Assembly: GCA_031278295.1 (NCBI GenBank)
Contig: JAITKQ010000101.1
Location: 1-8,401, forward strand
DNA length: 8,401 bases
Source of the DNA: Spirochaetaceae bacterium
GTDB taxonomy: Bacteria > Spirochaetota > Spirochaetia > Treponematales > Breznakiellaceae
Direction of reading: 5' to 3'
Part shown: positions 1 to 7,511 of the stretch, piece after piece
Layout: the number at the start of each line of letters is the position of its first letter
How positions within the stretch are numbered: the stretch's first letter is position 1
Notes under the pieces: generated by a model
What the model was told of the DNA's origin: nothing
Database searches by the model: none
Seen by the model: only the letters and a program-made list of their open reading frames with translations
Translations under genes and position numbers: made by a program

Positions 1-181
<181 letters not shown>

Positions 182-2107
182 CTATAGCGAGGCGCGGTAA
201 CGTCCAAGAAAATTGAAATTCCCGGCCTGCGCCTTGAATTTTGCAAGCGCTTTTTCAAAAACATCTCCGCTTTCGGGTATGCTTACGTCAACATAGAACA
301 TATAGTTCCACGGCTGCCCCAGGATCGGGCGGGACTCAAGTTTTGAAAGGTTGATGCCCTCTTCGCTCAATATTTTCAGGCAGCGGTATAGCGAGCCCGG
401 TTCATCCTTAACCGAAAACACCAGCGAGGCCTTGTCCGGCGTCTGCTGTCCCATGCTTGGGGGTATCCGTACCCCGTCACCCTGCCTGCGGGCAATGATG
501 ACAAAGCGGGTATAGTTCCGTGGGTCAGTTTCGACGCCGGTTTTAAGCGTTTTTAGACACCAGGCCTTTGCCGCGGATTCAGAGGCGATCGCGGCGACCG
601 ACAGAATCGCGTCCTTACCGGCCTCCTGCGCGATGGACATCACGGCCGAGGCTGTGTTGCTCCATGTTTCAAGCTGCCAATCCGGATGACCTGCCAGGAA
701 ATCCCTGCACTGGGCAAAACCCTGCGGGTGGCTGCGGACAATTTTTATGCTGTCCAGAGTCGCGTCTTTGTTTGCGATCAGGCAGTGAACTATGCGGAGT
801 TTTATTTCACCGCTTATCGCTATGTCCGGGTAGCGTATCAAAAGATCATAATTTTCATGGACCGACCCTACAAGGGAATTTTCCAACGGAATTACGCCAA
901 AAGCCGCGCTGCCGTCAAGTACGGCGTCAAAAACAGCGTTGAACGAGTCTGTTTGCAGCCGCGCGGCCTCCTCCCCGAAGGCCCTTATCAGCGCCTGCTC
1001 CGCAAAGGCCCCGCTTTCGCCGGAAAAAGCGATCTTTTCAGACACCACCGCTGAGGCGCGGCCTGCCGACGCGCTTACATCAATATTCGGCGTCCTAAGA
1101 AGTTCCTTTCCTACCACGGGGGATAGCGCTTCTATGTCCCTCATCAAACTTTCAAACTGGGCGGGGTACAGGGATTGCGGGCCGTCCGACAGCGCGGCGT
1201 CCGGATTCGGGTGAACCTCTATGGTAAGGCCGTCCGCTCCGGCGGCTATCGCGGCAAGCGCGGCGGGCGCGACCTTGTCCCTTATGCCGACGGCGTGGCT
1301 CGGATCGACTATGACCGGCAGGTGGGACAGCGCCTTGACAACCGGTATCGCGGAAATATCCAGCGTGTTGCGTGTATAAGTTTCGAAGGTCCTTATACCG
1401 CGTTCACACAGCACAACGTCCCTCGTCCCCGATGCGAGCAGGTATTCGGCTGAAAGCAGCCATTCCTCTATCGTAGCGGAGGGGCCGCGCTTCAACAGAA
1501 CAGGTTTTCCCAGCGAACCGACCTTCTTCAAAAGTTCAAAATTCTGCATATTCCGCGCCCCGATCTGGAACATATCGGTAAGCTCTTTCATCTTTTCAGC
1601 CAGTTCCGGGGACACAACCTCGGTAACGATCGGCATATTGTACAGCTCGGCGGCGGCCTTCATGTACTCAAGCCCCTTCATGCCCAAACCCTGAAAAGCG
1701 TAGGGGCTGGTACGGGGTTTGTACGCGCCGCCCCGCAACATCACCGCCCCCGACTCGCGCACCATGGCCGCGGTTTCCGCTATCTGCTCGCGGCTCTCCA
1801 CCGCGCAGGGGCCGGCGATCACGGAAATTCGCGCCCCCCCTATCTTTACGGGCCCTATCGAAACGATGCTGTCTTCGCTCCTGGTTTCCCGCGAAGCAAG
1901 CTCGTAAGGTTTGGATGTCGCGGCAACCCGTTCAACGCCCGGAAGCAGACTCAGCTCGCGGATGTCCATCTGCCCCTTGCCCGCGGCGCCCAGCAGAGCG
2001 GCATCCCCAAACGCCTGATCCCTGACGGTAAACCCGCGATCCTTCAAGTATAAGCGTACCATCTCCGCATCGTGCGGCGAAATATCTTTTGCCAAAACCA
2101 CTATCAT
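182..2107 (-). CDS. Fused DAHP synthase (class I beta) - prephenate dehydratase with ACT domain
   Basis: This 641-residue protein joins two aromatic amino-acid enzymes. Residues 1 to about 66 look like the ferredoxin-like regulatory domain of Thermotoga-type DAHP synthases. Residues ~80-335 are the synthase barrel, which condenses phosphoenolpyruvate with erythrose-4-phosphate. Visible motifs are GPC (99-101), KPRTSPY (130-136), GARNMQN (183-189), KRG (206-208) and DPSHAVG (268-274). The metal ligands Cys101, His271, Glu297 and Asp308 each lie one position before those known in the Thermotoga maritima enzyme. After a linker (~337-357), residues ~358-540 are prephenate dehydratase, making phenylpyruvate from prephenate; IPLENSLVGSVHENY (406-420) and the catalytic TRF triad (533-535) are present. 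Residues ~558-630 are an ACT domain with GSLY (571-574) and ESRP (591-594), the phenylalanine-binding type. There is no chorismate mutase domain. The ATG at 2107 follows GGAAGGG at a normal distance. The gene lies 289 nt downstream of infB and probably has its own promoter. Both domain assignments are strong; feedback control by phenylalanine is inferred. Confidence 0.95.
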   Translation of the reverse strand: MIVVLAKDISPHDAEMVRLYLKDRGFTVRDQAFGDAALLGAAGKGQMDIRELSLLPGVERVAATSKPYELASRETRSEDSIVSIGPVKIGGARISVIAGPCAVESREQIAETAAMVRESGAVMLRGGAYKPRTSPYAFQGLGMKGLEYMKAAAELYNMPIVTEVVSPELAEKMKELTDMFQIGARNMQNFELLKKVGSLGKPVLLKRGPSATIEEWLLSAEYLLASGTRDVVLCERGIRTFETYTRNTLDISAIPVVKALSHLPVIVDPSHAVGIRDKVAPAALAAIAAGADGLTIEVHPNPDAALSDGPQSLYPAQFESLMRDIEALSPVVGKELLRTPNIDVSASAGRASAVVSEKIAFSGESGAFAEQALIRAFGEEAARLQTDSFNAVFDAVLDGSAAFGVIPLENSLVGSVHENYDLLIRYPDIAISGEIKLRIVHCLIANKDATLDSIKIVRSHPQGFAQCRDFLAGHPDWQLETWSNTASAVMSIAQEAGKDAILSVAAIASESAAKAWCLKTLKTGVETDPRNYTRFVIIARRQGDGVRIPPSMGQQTPDKASLVFSVKDEPGSLYRCLKILSEEGINLSKLESRPILGQPWNYMFYVDVSIPESGDVFEKALAKFKAQAGNFNFLGRYRASL

Positions 2108-2128
2108 TTTATCCCTTCCGGCTGATTA

Positions 2129-2138
2129 TTACCGGTAA
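2129..2138. promoter_or_regulatory. 10-bp palindrome at the aromatic gene's start site (possible operator)
   Basis: TTACCGGTAA is a perfect palindrome directly downstream of the TATAAT for the DAHP synthase-prephenate dehydratase gene, overlapping the expected transcription start. That position suits a repressor operator. It may be chance, and no second copy was noticed in the window. Confidence 0.25.
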
Positions 2139-2168
2139 ATTATACAAATTATCGGGAGGAAGGAACAA
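2139..2168 (-). promoter_or_regulatory. Putative sigma-70 promoter for the DAHP synthase-prephenate dehydratase gene
   Basis: On the minus strand a perfect TATAAT (2144-2139) follows TTGTTC (2168-2163, three of six matches to TTGACA) with an 18-nt spacer. Transcription would start near 2132, giving a leader of roughly 25 nt before the ATG at 2107. The -10 is convincing and the -35 is weak. Confidence 0.45.
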
Positions 2169-2358
2169 GGCCGCCGCGATGTTCGCTGTGAATCAGGGGC
2201 ATCCCGTGCGCGGTTTGAAAACGACGGCGGGCGAAAGGCCTTGAAAACCGATGAAAGCCGTGAATATGCGCTCAATTTGCTAAGGCCGGGTCGCAAGTTT
2301 CCGGTTTGGCAAGAAAACCGTACCCTTGGGTTAGCGCTTGTGCGGAAAACAAATCTCA

Positions 2359-2375
2359 GGCGGGGCGGGGCGGGG
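2359..2375 (+). other. G-rich tract with quadruplex potential
   Basis: GG followed by three CGGGG units lies about 20 nt past the infB stop codon. It gives four adjacent G runs, three of them of length four, on the strand opposite the infB message. The transcript itself would be C-rich here. A role at the end of the operon is speculative. Confidence 0.35.
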
Positions 2376-2396
2376 AATAACATGCCGTCCGCTTTT

Positions 2397-5348
2397 TTAC
2401 AGTTTGCGGGCCACCTCGACTATTTCGAAAACCTCGAATTCATCGCCGGTCTTTATATCATCAAAGCCTTCTATGCTCATACCGCACTCGAAACCGGCGG
2501 AGACCTCCTTCACGTCGTCTTTGAAGCGGCGTAGCGAGGCTATCTTGCCTGAGTGTATCACCGTGTCGTTCCGTATTACGTTGACGGAGGCGCTACGCTT
2601 GACACCGCCGCTACGCACATAGCAGCCGGCGATCACGCCGGTTCTGGAAATTTTGAACACCTCGCGCACCTCTACATCGGCGATAACTTCTTCTTTTGTG
2701 TCCGGTTTGAGCATACCCTCCATCGCCTTTTCCATATCCTCGACTACGCGGTAGATCACGTTGTAGCGGCGTATGTCAACCTTTTCCTGATCCGCGAGCG
2801 CCCTGGCCTTGGGGGTGGGGCGCACGTTAAAGCCTATCAGTATGGCGTTGGACGCGGAGGCCAAATCGACATCGCCTTCGTTGATAGCGCCCGGCAGCGC
2901 CTGTATCACGGTGAGGCGCACCTCTTTTGTGGACAGTTTTTCCAGGCTTGCCCGCAAGGCCTCGACAGAGCCCTGCACGTCGCCCTTGATTATCACCTTG
3001 AGTTCCTGAATATCGCCGTCACTTATCGTGTCGTACAGGTTATCCAGCGTGATTTTGCGTATATTTTTCGCGTCCTCGAAACGTTTAAGTTCCTGCCTTT
3101 TTGCCGAAAAGCTACGGGCGACTTTTTCGTCCTCCACCACCTGCAAGGGGTCTCCGGCGTTTGGTATACCCTCAAAACCAAGTACCTCCACCGGCATGGA
3201 GGGCGAGGCCCTGTCAACCCGGAGGCCTTTGTCGTTAAAGATCGCCCTCACCTTGCCCGGCCAGATGCCGGCAACAAACGAATCGCCTATTTCCAGTACG
3301 CCTTTTTCGATCAGTATCGTGGCGACAATGCCGCGTCCGTGATCGATACGCGATTCAAGAATTTTGCCTTCCGCACTGCGGTTGTAATTTACGCGGAGGT
3401 CTAGTATCTCCGCCTGCAACAGGATCGCTTCGACAAGTTTATCCAAGCCCTCCTTTTTCAGCGCGGAAAGCTCTACGAATATCGTCTGCCCGCCCCATTC
3501 CTCAGGCTGAAAGCCCAGTTCTGAAAGCTGGCTTCTTACCTTGTCCGGGTTCGCGTCCGGCTTGTCAACCTTGTTTATCGCGACAATTATCGGCACGTCC
3601 GCCTCTTTCGCGTGGTTTATTGCTTCTATGGTCTGGGGCATAACGCCGTCGTCCGCCGCTACCACAAGTACCACTATGTCCGTAACCTGTGCGCCCCGGC
3701 TCCGCATACGGGTAAACGCTTCGTGGCCCGGCGTATCAAGAAAGGTGATGCTGCCGTTGGGCGTTTCCACCATGTAAGCGCCGATATGCTGGGTTATGCC
3801 GCCGAATTCACCGGAAACGACATCGGAGCTGCGGATCGCGTCGAGCAGTTTTGTCTTGCCGTGGTCCACATGGCCCATCACGGTAACGACAGGCGGACGC
3901 GGCGTCATCGAATCGGTATCGTCCGCCGCCGTTTCTATCAGGGTTTCGTCGTACAGGCTTACGATGTTCACGTCCGCGCCGAATTCGGCGGCGAGTATCG
4001 CGGCCGTCTCCGAATCGATCTGCTGGTTTATCGTTACCATCTGACCCATGCTCATAAGCTTCGCTATCAGGTCGGACGCTTTAAGGTTCATCTTCCGGGC
4101 AAGTTCCGAAACCGAAACCACCTCCATTATGTCGATCAATTTTGGCACCGGGTTCGCGGCCTGGAAGGACCGTTTTTTGCCTTGATGGATTTTTTCCCCA
4201 ATCTCAACCTCCCTGTCACGGCGCTGATAAACCGGTTTTTTCGCCTTGAAGGTACGCTTTACGGTACCTTTGTTGTCTGTGGAGGGGCTTGCCGGAGCAG
4301 GCCGTCCCGGCCCGCTCCGGAACGGGCCGCCGTAAGCCGGCTGACCATAGCCGCCGGGCCTGTGAGGGCCGCCGCCCTGTCCGCTGTAAGGTGGCCGGGT
4401 GCCGCCCTGCAAGCGTCCGCCGCCGTAAGCGCTACCTTGCCCGCCGGCAAGGTAGCCTCCGTAGCCTTGTTTGGCGCCTTGACCGCCCCTAGGTCCGCCC
4501 TGAGCGCCTCTCGCGCCGGCATAAGCGCCGCCGCCCTGAGCGCCTCTCGCTCCGGCATAAGCGCCACCGCCCTGAGCGCCTCTCGCGCCGGCATAAGCGC
4601 CGCCGCCCTGAGCGCCTCTCGCTCCGGCGTAAGCGCCGCCGGCATAGGCGCCGCCATCCTGAGCGCCGCCGCGCCGTGCGCCGCCGCGCCCAACGTAAGT
4701 CGCCGGTTTACGGCCGTCGCTGTCGGCACCATGAACCGGTCCTCCACGCTGCGTCTTGGGGCCGATAAATCTGCCCCCAACCCGCCCTGCCTGAACCGCG
4801 GGCCTGGCAGTCTCTTTAAAAACACTCACATGGCCCACAGGAGGGGCGGCCTTATCTTTTTCAAGCGCCGGCAAAGTTTCCGTTACCGATCCAGCTTGTA
4901 CAGCCTCCGGCGAATGTTCGGTACTGGGCGTTTGCGCGGTGTCTTCCGCCTGTGTTAGCGGCGCCGCCCTGTCGTTTGCGTCTTCAGCCGCCCCCGTACT
5001 TTTAACCTGTACATACCCCGGTTTAGTAGCGCGCGGAACAACCCTTACCTTGCCCTTGCGTACCGGTTTTACCGGGGGGGCAGGCGGGGCCGCGAGCGGG
5101 GTATCCGCCGGTTTCTCCGCGGCGGCAGGCGTAGTGGCGGGGGTATCCGCCGGTTTTTCCGGGGTGGCAGGCGTAGCGGCGGGGGTATCCGCAGGCTTCT
5201 TTCTTATCCTTACGGTTTTTTTCCGTTCCGTTTCCATGGGCTTGGCCCCGCCTTCCGTAGCGCCGCCGTTCCTGGAATCTGTCAAATCTTTGGAACGTTT
5301 AATCAGTTCGTGCGTGAGTTCCTGGTTGTTTTCAGTATCAGCCGCCAT
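2397..5348 (-). CDS. infB: Translation initiation factor IF-2
   Basis: IF-2 is the GTPase that places initiator fMet-tRNA in the 30S P site and promotes 50S joining. This copy has 983 residues. Residues 1-385 are a low-complexity, probably disordered extension: three 14-residue KPADTP repeats (51-92), then Gly/Ala/Arg-rich sequence with four 12-residue repeats (~235-283). The IF2_N helical domain lies at ~405-457. The G domain starts near 486 with GHVDHGKT (492-499, G1), GGITQHIGAY (516-525, G2 region), DTPGH (538-542, G3) and NKVD (592-595, G4). The remaining ~330 residues fit domains II to IV, including the fMet-tRNA-binding C-terminal barrel. The ATG at 5348 follows AGGAAGG and lies 14 nt after the nusA stop. 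Met38 is a possible internal start, but the first ATG has the better ribosome-binding site and spacing. Third gene of the rimP-nusA-infB operon; the TAA stop is at 2399-2397. Confidence 0.98.
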   Translation of the reverse strand: MAADTENNQELTHELIKRSKDLTDSRNGGATEGGAKPMETERKKTVRIRKKPADTPAATPATPEKPADTPATTPAAAEKPADTPLAAPPAPPVKPVRKGKVRVVPRATKPGYVQVKSTGAAEDANDRAAPLTQAEDTAQTPSTEHSPEAVQAGSVTETLPALEKDKAAPPVGHVSVFKETARPAVQAGRVGGRFIGPKTQRGGPVHGADSDGRKPATYVGRGGARRGGAQDGGAYAGGAYAGARGAQGGGAYAGARGAQGGGAYAGARGAQGGGAYAGARGAQGGPRGGQGAKQGYGGYLAGGQGSAYGGGRLQGGTRPPYSGQGGGPHRPGGYGQPAYGGPFRSGPGRPAPASPSTDNKGTVKRTFKAKKPVYQRRDREVEIGEKIHQGKKRSFQAANPVPKLIDIMEVVSVSELARKMNLKASDLIAKLMSMGQMVTINQQIDSETAAILAAEFGADVNIVSLYDETLIETAADDTDSMTPRPPVVTVMGHVDHGKTKLLDAIRSSDVVSGEFGGITQHIGAYMVETPNGSITFLDTPGHEAFTRMRSRGAQVTDIVVLVVAADDGVMPQTIEAINHAKEADVPIIVAINKVDKPDANPDKVRSQLSELGFQPEEWGGQTIFVELSALKKEGLDKLVEAILLQAEILDLRVNYNRSAEGKILESRIDHGRGIVATILIEKGVLEIGDSFVAGIWPGKVRAIFNDKGLRVDRASPSMPVEVLGFEGIPNAGDPLQVVEDEKVARSFSAKRQELKRFEDAKNIRKITLDNLYDTISDGDIQELKVIIKGDVQGSVEALRASLEKLSTKEVRLTVIQALPGAINEGDVDLASASNAILIGFNVRPTPKARALADQEKVDIRRYNVIYRVVEDMEKAMEGMLKPDTKEEVIADVEVREVFKISRTGVIAGCYVRSGGVKRSASVNVIRNDTVIHSGKIASLRRFKDDVKEVSAGFECGMSIEGFDDIKTGDEFEVFEIVEVARKL
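4501..4644 (-). repeat. Four tandem 36-bp repeats inside infB
   Basis: Four head-to-tail 36-bp units (4501-4536, 4537-4572, 4573-4608, 4609-4644) encode copies of GGGAYAGARGAQ in the IF-2 N-terminal extension. Units 1 and 3 are identical. Units 2 and 4 share a T that converts CTCGCG to CTCGCT. This points to a 72-bp dimer that was itself duplicated. A decayed fifth unit follows to about 4668. The length is a multiple of three, so copy-number changes keep the frame. Confidence 0.92.
5073..5198 (-). repeat. Three tandem 42-bp repeats near the 5' end of infB
   Basis: GTATCCGC recurs at 5101, 5143 and 5185 on the plus strand, giving a 42-bp period. The encoded units are KPADTPAATPATPE, KPADTPATTPAAAE and KPADTPLAAPPAPP (residues 51-92). 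The unit nearest 5073 is the most diverged. The product is a Pro/Ala-rich flexible linker. Confidence 0.85.
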
Positions 5349-5362
5349 TTTCCTTCCTAAAA

Positions 5363-6886
5363 TTATTCCTCGTACTCAAAGCTCAGCCCTATACCGCAGG
5401 CGGGACAACTGCTCATATCGGTAGTTATCCTCGCGCCGCATTCCGGGCAAACCAGGTCTTCGTCCATTTCTTCATCAAACTCCGGCGGGAGGGCAGCGTC
5501 CTCTCCCTGTCCGTATTCAAAGTGTTCCGAAGCGGCGTCGCCGGCCGGTACGTCCATGTTTGAAACGGGAGTTTCGTCGTCAGATTCGTCTATCTTAACC
5601 TCAACCAGTTCGTCAATCAGGCTGCGCAACGTGTCAACCTGTTCTTTTTTGAGTCCTTCTATTGTCAGTAACCTTTCGTCGTCCGCGTTGATAAAATCTT
5701 CGATGTACTCTATGTCATTCTGTGCAAGCAGGGCGGCGACCTCTTCGTCAACACCGGGAAGCTCGGATATTGTGGATATTTCATCCTCATACTCGCTGTC
5801 ACCAAACAGGCGCGAAGCCGCGGCCCGCGGTTCGGAAGTGATGTCCATTTCCTCAAACTGTGAGTGTGTTTTAACGTCTATTTCCCAGTCTACAAGCCGG
5901 TTTGCCAGCCTTACATTCAAACCCTGCTTGCCAATCGCGAGCGAAAGCTGACTCTCGCCGACTATCGCAAGCGCCTTGCGCCTGGCCTCGTCCAGGATGA
6001 TAACCTCGCGTACTTCGGCCGGGGACAGCGCATTCTTTATAAAATGCTGGGGATCGGGATCGTACTTCAGCACATCTATCTTCTCGCCCTCAAGCTCGCG
6101 AATAATCGTCTGAATCCGCGTGCCTTTGAGCCCTACGCAGGCCCCGACAGGATCGACATCGACCTTGGAAGAAAAAACCGCCAGTTTGGTGCGGTAACCC
6201 GGCTCGCGGACTATCTTGTGAATTTCTATAGTCTTGTCGTAAACCTCCGGCACCTCAAGCTCAAATATCGCCCGCACAAAATCGGTATGGGTACGCGAAA
6301 GCACGACGGAGAGGCCGGTCTCAGTCTTTTCAACCTTGTAGATCAGCGCCCTGATACGGTCGTTCACACGGTAAATCTCGCGTGAAGACTGGAATTTCTT
6401 TGGCAAAACACCCTCGATCTTACCCAAATCGACATAAATCGCACCGTTCCGTTCACGCTGGTAGTAACCGATGATAATTTCGCCTTCCTTGTCCTTGTAC
6501 TCCGTGTAAAGGCTGTCCTTGCGGATATCGCGTATCGACTTGTTGGCGGTTTGCTTCGCGCTGACAATGGCCGCCCTGCCGAAATCTCTCGGGTCAAGCT
6601 CAATAAGAATATCGTCCCCTTCCTCCGCTTCCGGATTCAGGGACCGCGCCTCCTCCAATTCTATCTCAACAACCGGATTGTACACGCCATCGACAATCCG
6701 CCTGCGGGCAAATATGGAAACACAATGCCTGTCGTCATCAAAGCGAATCTCGGCGTTTTCATCGCTGCCGAACTTCCTTCTGTACGCCGAAAGCAAGGTG
6801 TCCTCAACAATTTTAACCGCCAAATCTTCTGAAATATTCCGTTCCTGCACGAGTTGGAGGACGGCTTCCGTTACATCCGTTGCCAT
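5363..6886 (-). CDS. nusA: Transcription termination/antitermination factor NusA
   Basis: NusA binds RNA polymerase and nascent RNA to modulate pausing, termination and antitermination. The 507 residues start with the RNA-polymerase-binding N-terminal domain (~1-125), followed by an S1 domain (~134-198) and two KH domains. KH1 has VGLKGTRIQTI near 251-261 and KH2 has AIGKQGLNVRLA near 317-328. Residues ~370-425 look like a helix-hairpin-helix or acidic-repeat type region (ELPGVDEEVAALL, IEGLKKEQ). An acidic linker (~430-477) then leads to a C-terminal zinc-ribbon-like motif, CPEC (480-483) and CPAC (494-497). That terminal motif is not part of the standard NusA layout I know. The ATG at 6886 shares its A with the rimP TGA. 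The core assignment is certain; metal binding by the C-terminus is inferred from the Cys spacing. Confidence 0.98.
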   Translation of the reverse strand: MATDVTEAVLQLVQERNISEDLAVKIVEDTLLSAYRRKFGSDENAEIRFDDDRHCVSIFARRRIVDGVYNPVVEIELEEARSLNPEAEEGDDILIELDPRDFGRAAIVSAKQTANKSIRDIRKDSLYTEYKDKEGEIIIGYYQRERNGAIYVDLGKIEGVLPKKFQSSREIYRVNDRIRALIYKVEKTETGLSVVLSRTHTDFVRAIFELEVPEVYDKTIEIHKIVREPGYRTKLAVFSSKVDVDPVGACVGLKGTRIQTIIRELEGEKIDVLKYDPDPQHFIKNALSPAEVREVIILDEARRKALAIVGESQLSLAIGKQGLNVRLANRLVDWEIDVKTHSQFEEMDITSEPRAAASRLFGDSEYEDEISTISELPGVDEEVAALLAQNDIEYIEDFINADDERLLTIEGLKKEQVDTLRSLIDELVEVKIDESDDETPVSNMDVPAGDAASEHFEYGQGEDAALPPEFDEEMDEDLVCPECGARITTDMSSCPACGIGLSFEYEE

Positions 6887-6908
6887 CAGACCGCCGCCCC
6901 TTTTTTTT
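6884..6908 (-). promoter_or_regulatory. TGATG stop-start overlap with Shine-Dalgarno and A8 run
   Basis: The rimP stop and nusA start overlap as TGATG (6888-6884), typical of translational coupling. Just upstream is AAGGGG, a Shine-Dalgarno-like sequence about 10 nt before the ATG, preceded by eight A on the coding strand (6908-6901). In the rimP frame this reads CAA AAA AAA GGG, containing A_AAA_AAA. A -1 shift there would enter the nusA frame, which is open from that point through the ATG. Confidence 0.6.
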
Positions 6909-7494
6909 GCCGCGGAGTCCGCGGTGCCTTGCCAGCCGGCGCTAAACAGGCAAGTTTTGCCTTGGCGATGGTATCGTAAGATAGACTCGTCATTCCGTCA
7001 TTCCCCTTAATAACAATGTGGGTGTCGTCCGCACTGATAAGTATCCCGCTTGTCCACGCGGAAATACCCGTCAGGTAACAGCTTACCGGCCTCCCTATAT
7101 AGTGAACGAATTCCGCACCGTCCTTTATCCTCCGTTCAATCCCCGGCGATGAAACCTCAACACGAATATCCTGACCGGGAAAGGCAATTTCCAGACGCGG
7201 CAGAATCGCGCGGTGTACGCGGGCGCAGTCATTGATACTGACGGCGGCCGTCCCGTCCGCGCAAAGGCCCGCACCGTCCCTCAAGCGTAGCCCCTCATCA
7301 ACGCAAACGATTCCTTGCCCGGAAAGCTCCACCCCCTCCGGTATCCGCCCGCCGTCCCTGTAAACTACCGCCCTCACCTGTACGCCGCCTTTCTGTTTTG
7401 AAACCGAAATTTCCACGAGCCGCATCGCAAGCCCGTTTACAACGGTTTCTAACGAATCGAAGACCTTATCGGCAACCCTTGGCGTATAGCGCAT
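6886..7494 (-). CDS. rimP: Ribosome maturation factor RimP
   Basis: RimP assists 30S subunit assembly. The 202-residue product carries the family signatures VSINDCARVHRAI (85-97) and VEVSSPGIERRIKD (112-125), followed by a C-terminal Sm-like region ending in IAKAKLA (176-182). The segment before the first signature (~48-84) is longer than in typical RimP, which usually has about 150-160 residues. It looks like an insertion between a beta strand and the DD-C-ARV helix region. The only sensible start is ATG at 7494, because an in-frame TAG lies 18 nt upstream. AGGAG lies 12 nt before the ATG, a slightly long spacing. First gene of the rimP-nusA-infB operon. Confidence 0.95.
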   Translation of the reverse strand: MRYTPRVADKVFDSLETVVNGLAMRLVEISVSKQKGGVQVRAVVYRDGGRIPEGVELSGQGIVCVDEGLRLRDGAGLCADGTAAVSINDCARVHRAILPRLEIAFPGQDIRVEVSSPGIERRIKDGAEFVHYIGRPVSCYLTGISAWTSGILISADDTHIVIKGNDGMTSLSYDTIAKAKLACLAPAGKAPRTPRQKKGAAV

Positions 7495-7511
7495 ACTGAC
7501 AAACCGCTCCT

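Larger units (their letters stand above)
2108..2396. other. Intergenic region between infB and the aromatic gene
   Basis: These 289 nt hold no convincing gene; the small open frames on both strands show no recognisable protein. Besides the promoter and palindrome near 2129-2168 there is a 6-bp stem, 7-nt loop hairpin (CGGTTT 2302-2307 with AAACCG 2315-2320) and another copy of the same pair further apart (2211-2216 with 2245-2250). No T run follows either hairpin on the minus strand, so they are not good intrinsic terminators for infB. No rbfA-like coding sequence is present, although rbfA often follows infB. Confidence 0.6.

Noticed and set aside
2302..2320. Hairpin CGGTTT/AAACCG as an infB terminator
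   Set aside because: The stem is followed on the minus strand by GAAAC rather than a T run, so it does not fit an intrinsic terminator.
2129..2383. 84-codon minus-strand frame between infB and the aromatic gene, considered as a remnant of rbfA
   Set aside because: The translated sequence is Arg/Pro/Ser-rich with no RbfA features and it covers the likely promoter.
4501..4644. Regular 36-bp repeats considered as a CRISPR array
   Set aside because: There are no spacers: the units are head to tail and encode an in-frame protein repeat in IF-2.
4259..4825. 188-codon minus-strand frame rich in ALMPEREALRAA repeats
   Set aside because: It is the infB repeat read in a shifted frame. infB in the true frame encodes a complete IF-2.
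3612..4958. 448-codon open frame on the plus strand
   Set aside because: It is antisense to infB and its Ala/Arg/Ser repeats mirror the IF-2 Gly/Ala repeats. The GC-rich repeat simply lacks stop codons in several frames.
5864..6385. 173-codon plus-strand frame opposite nusA
   Set aside because: Antisense shadow of nusA, whose S1 and KH domains are intact on the minus strand.
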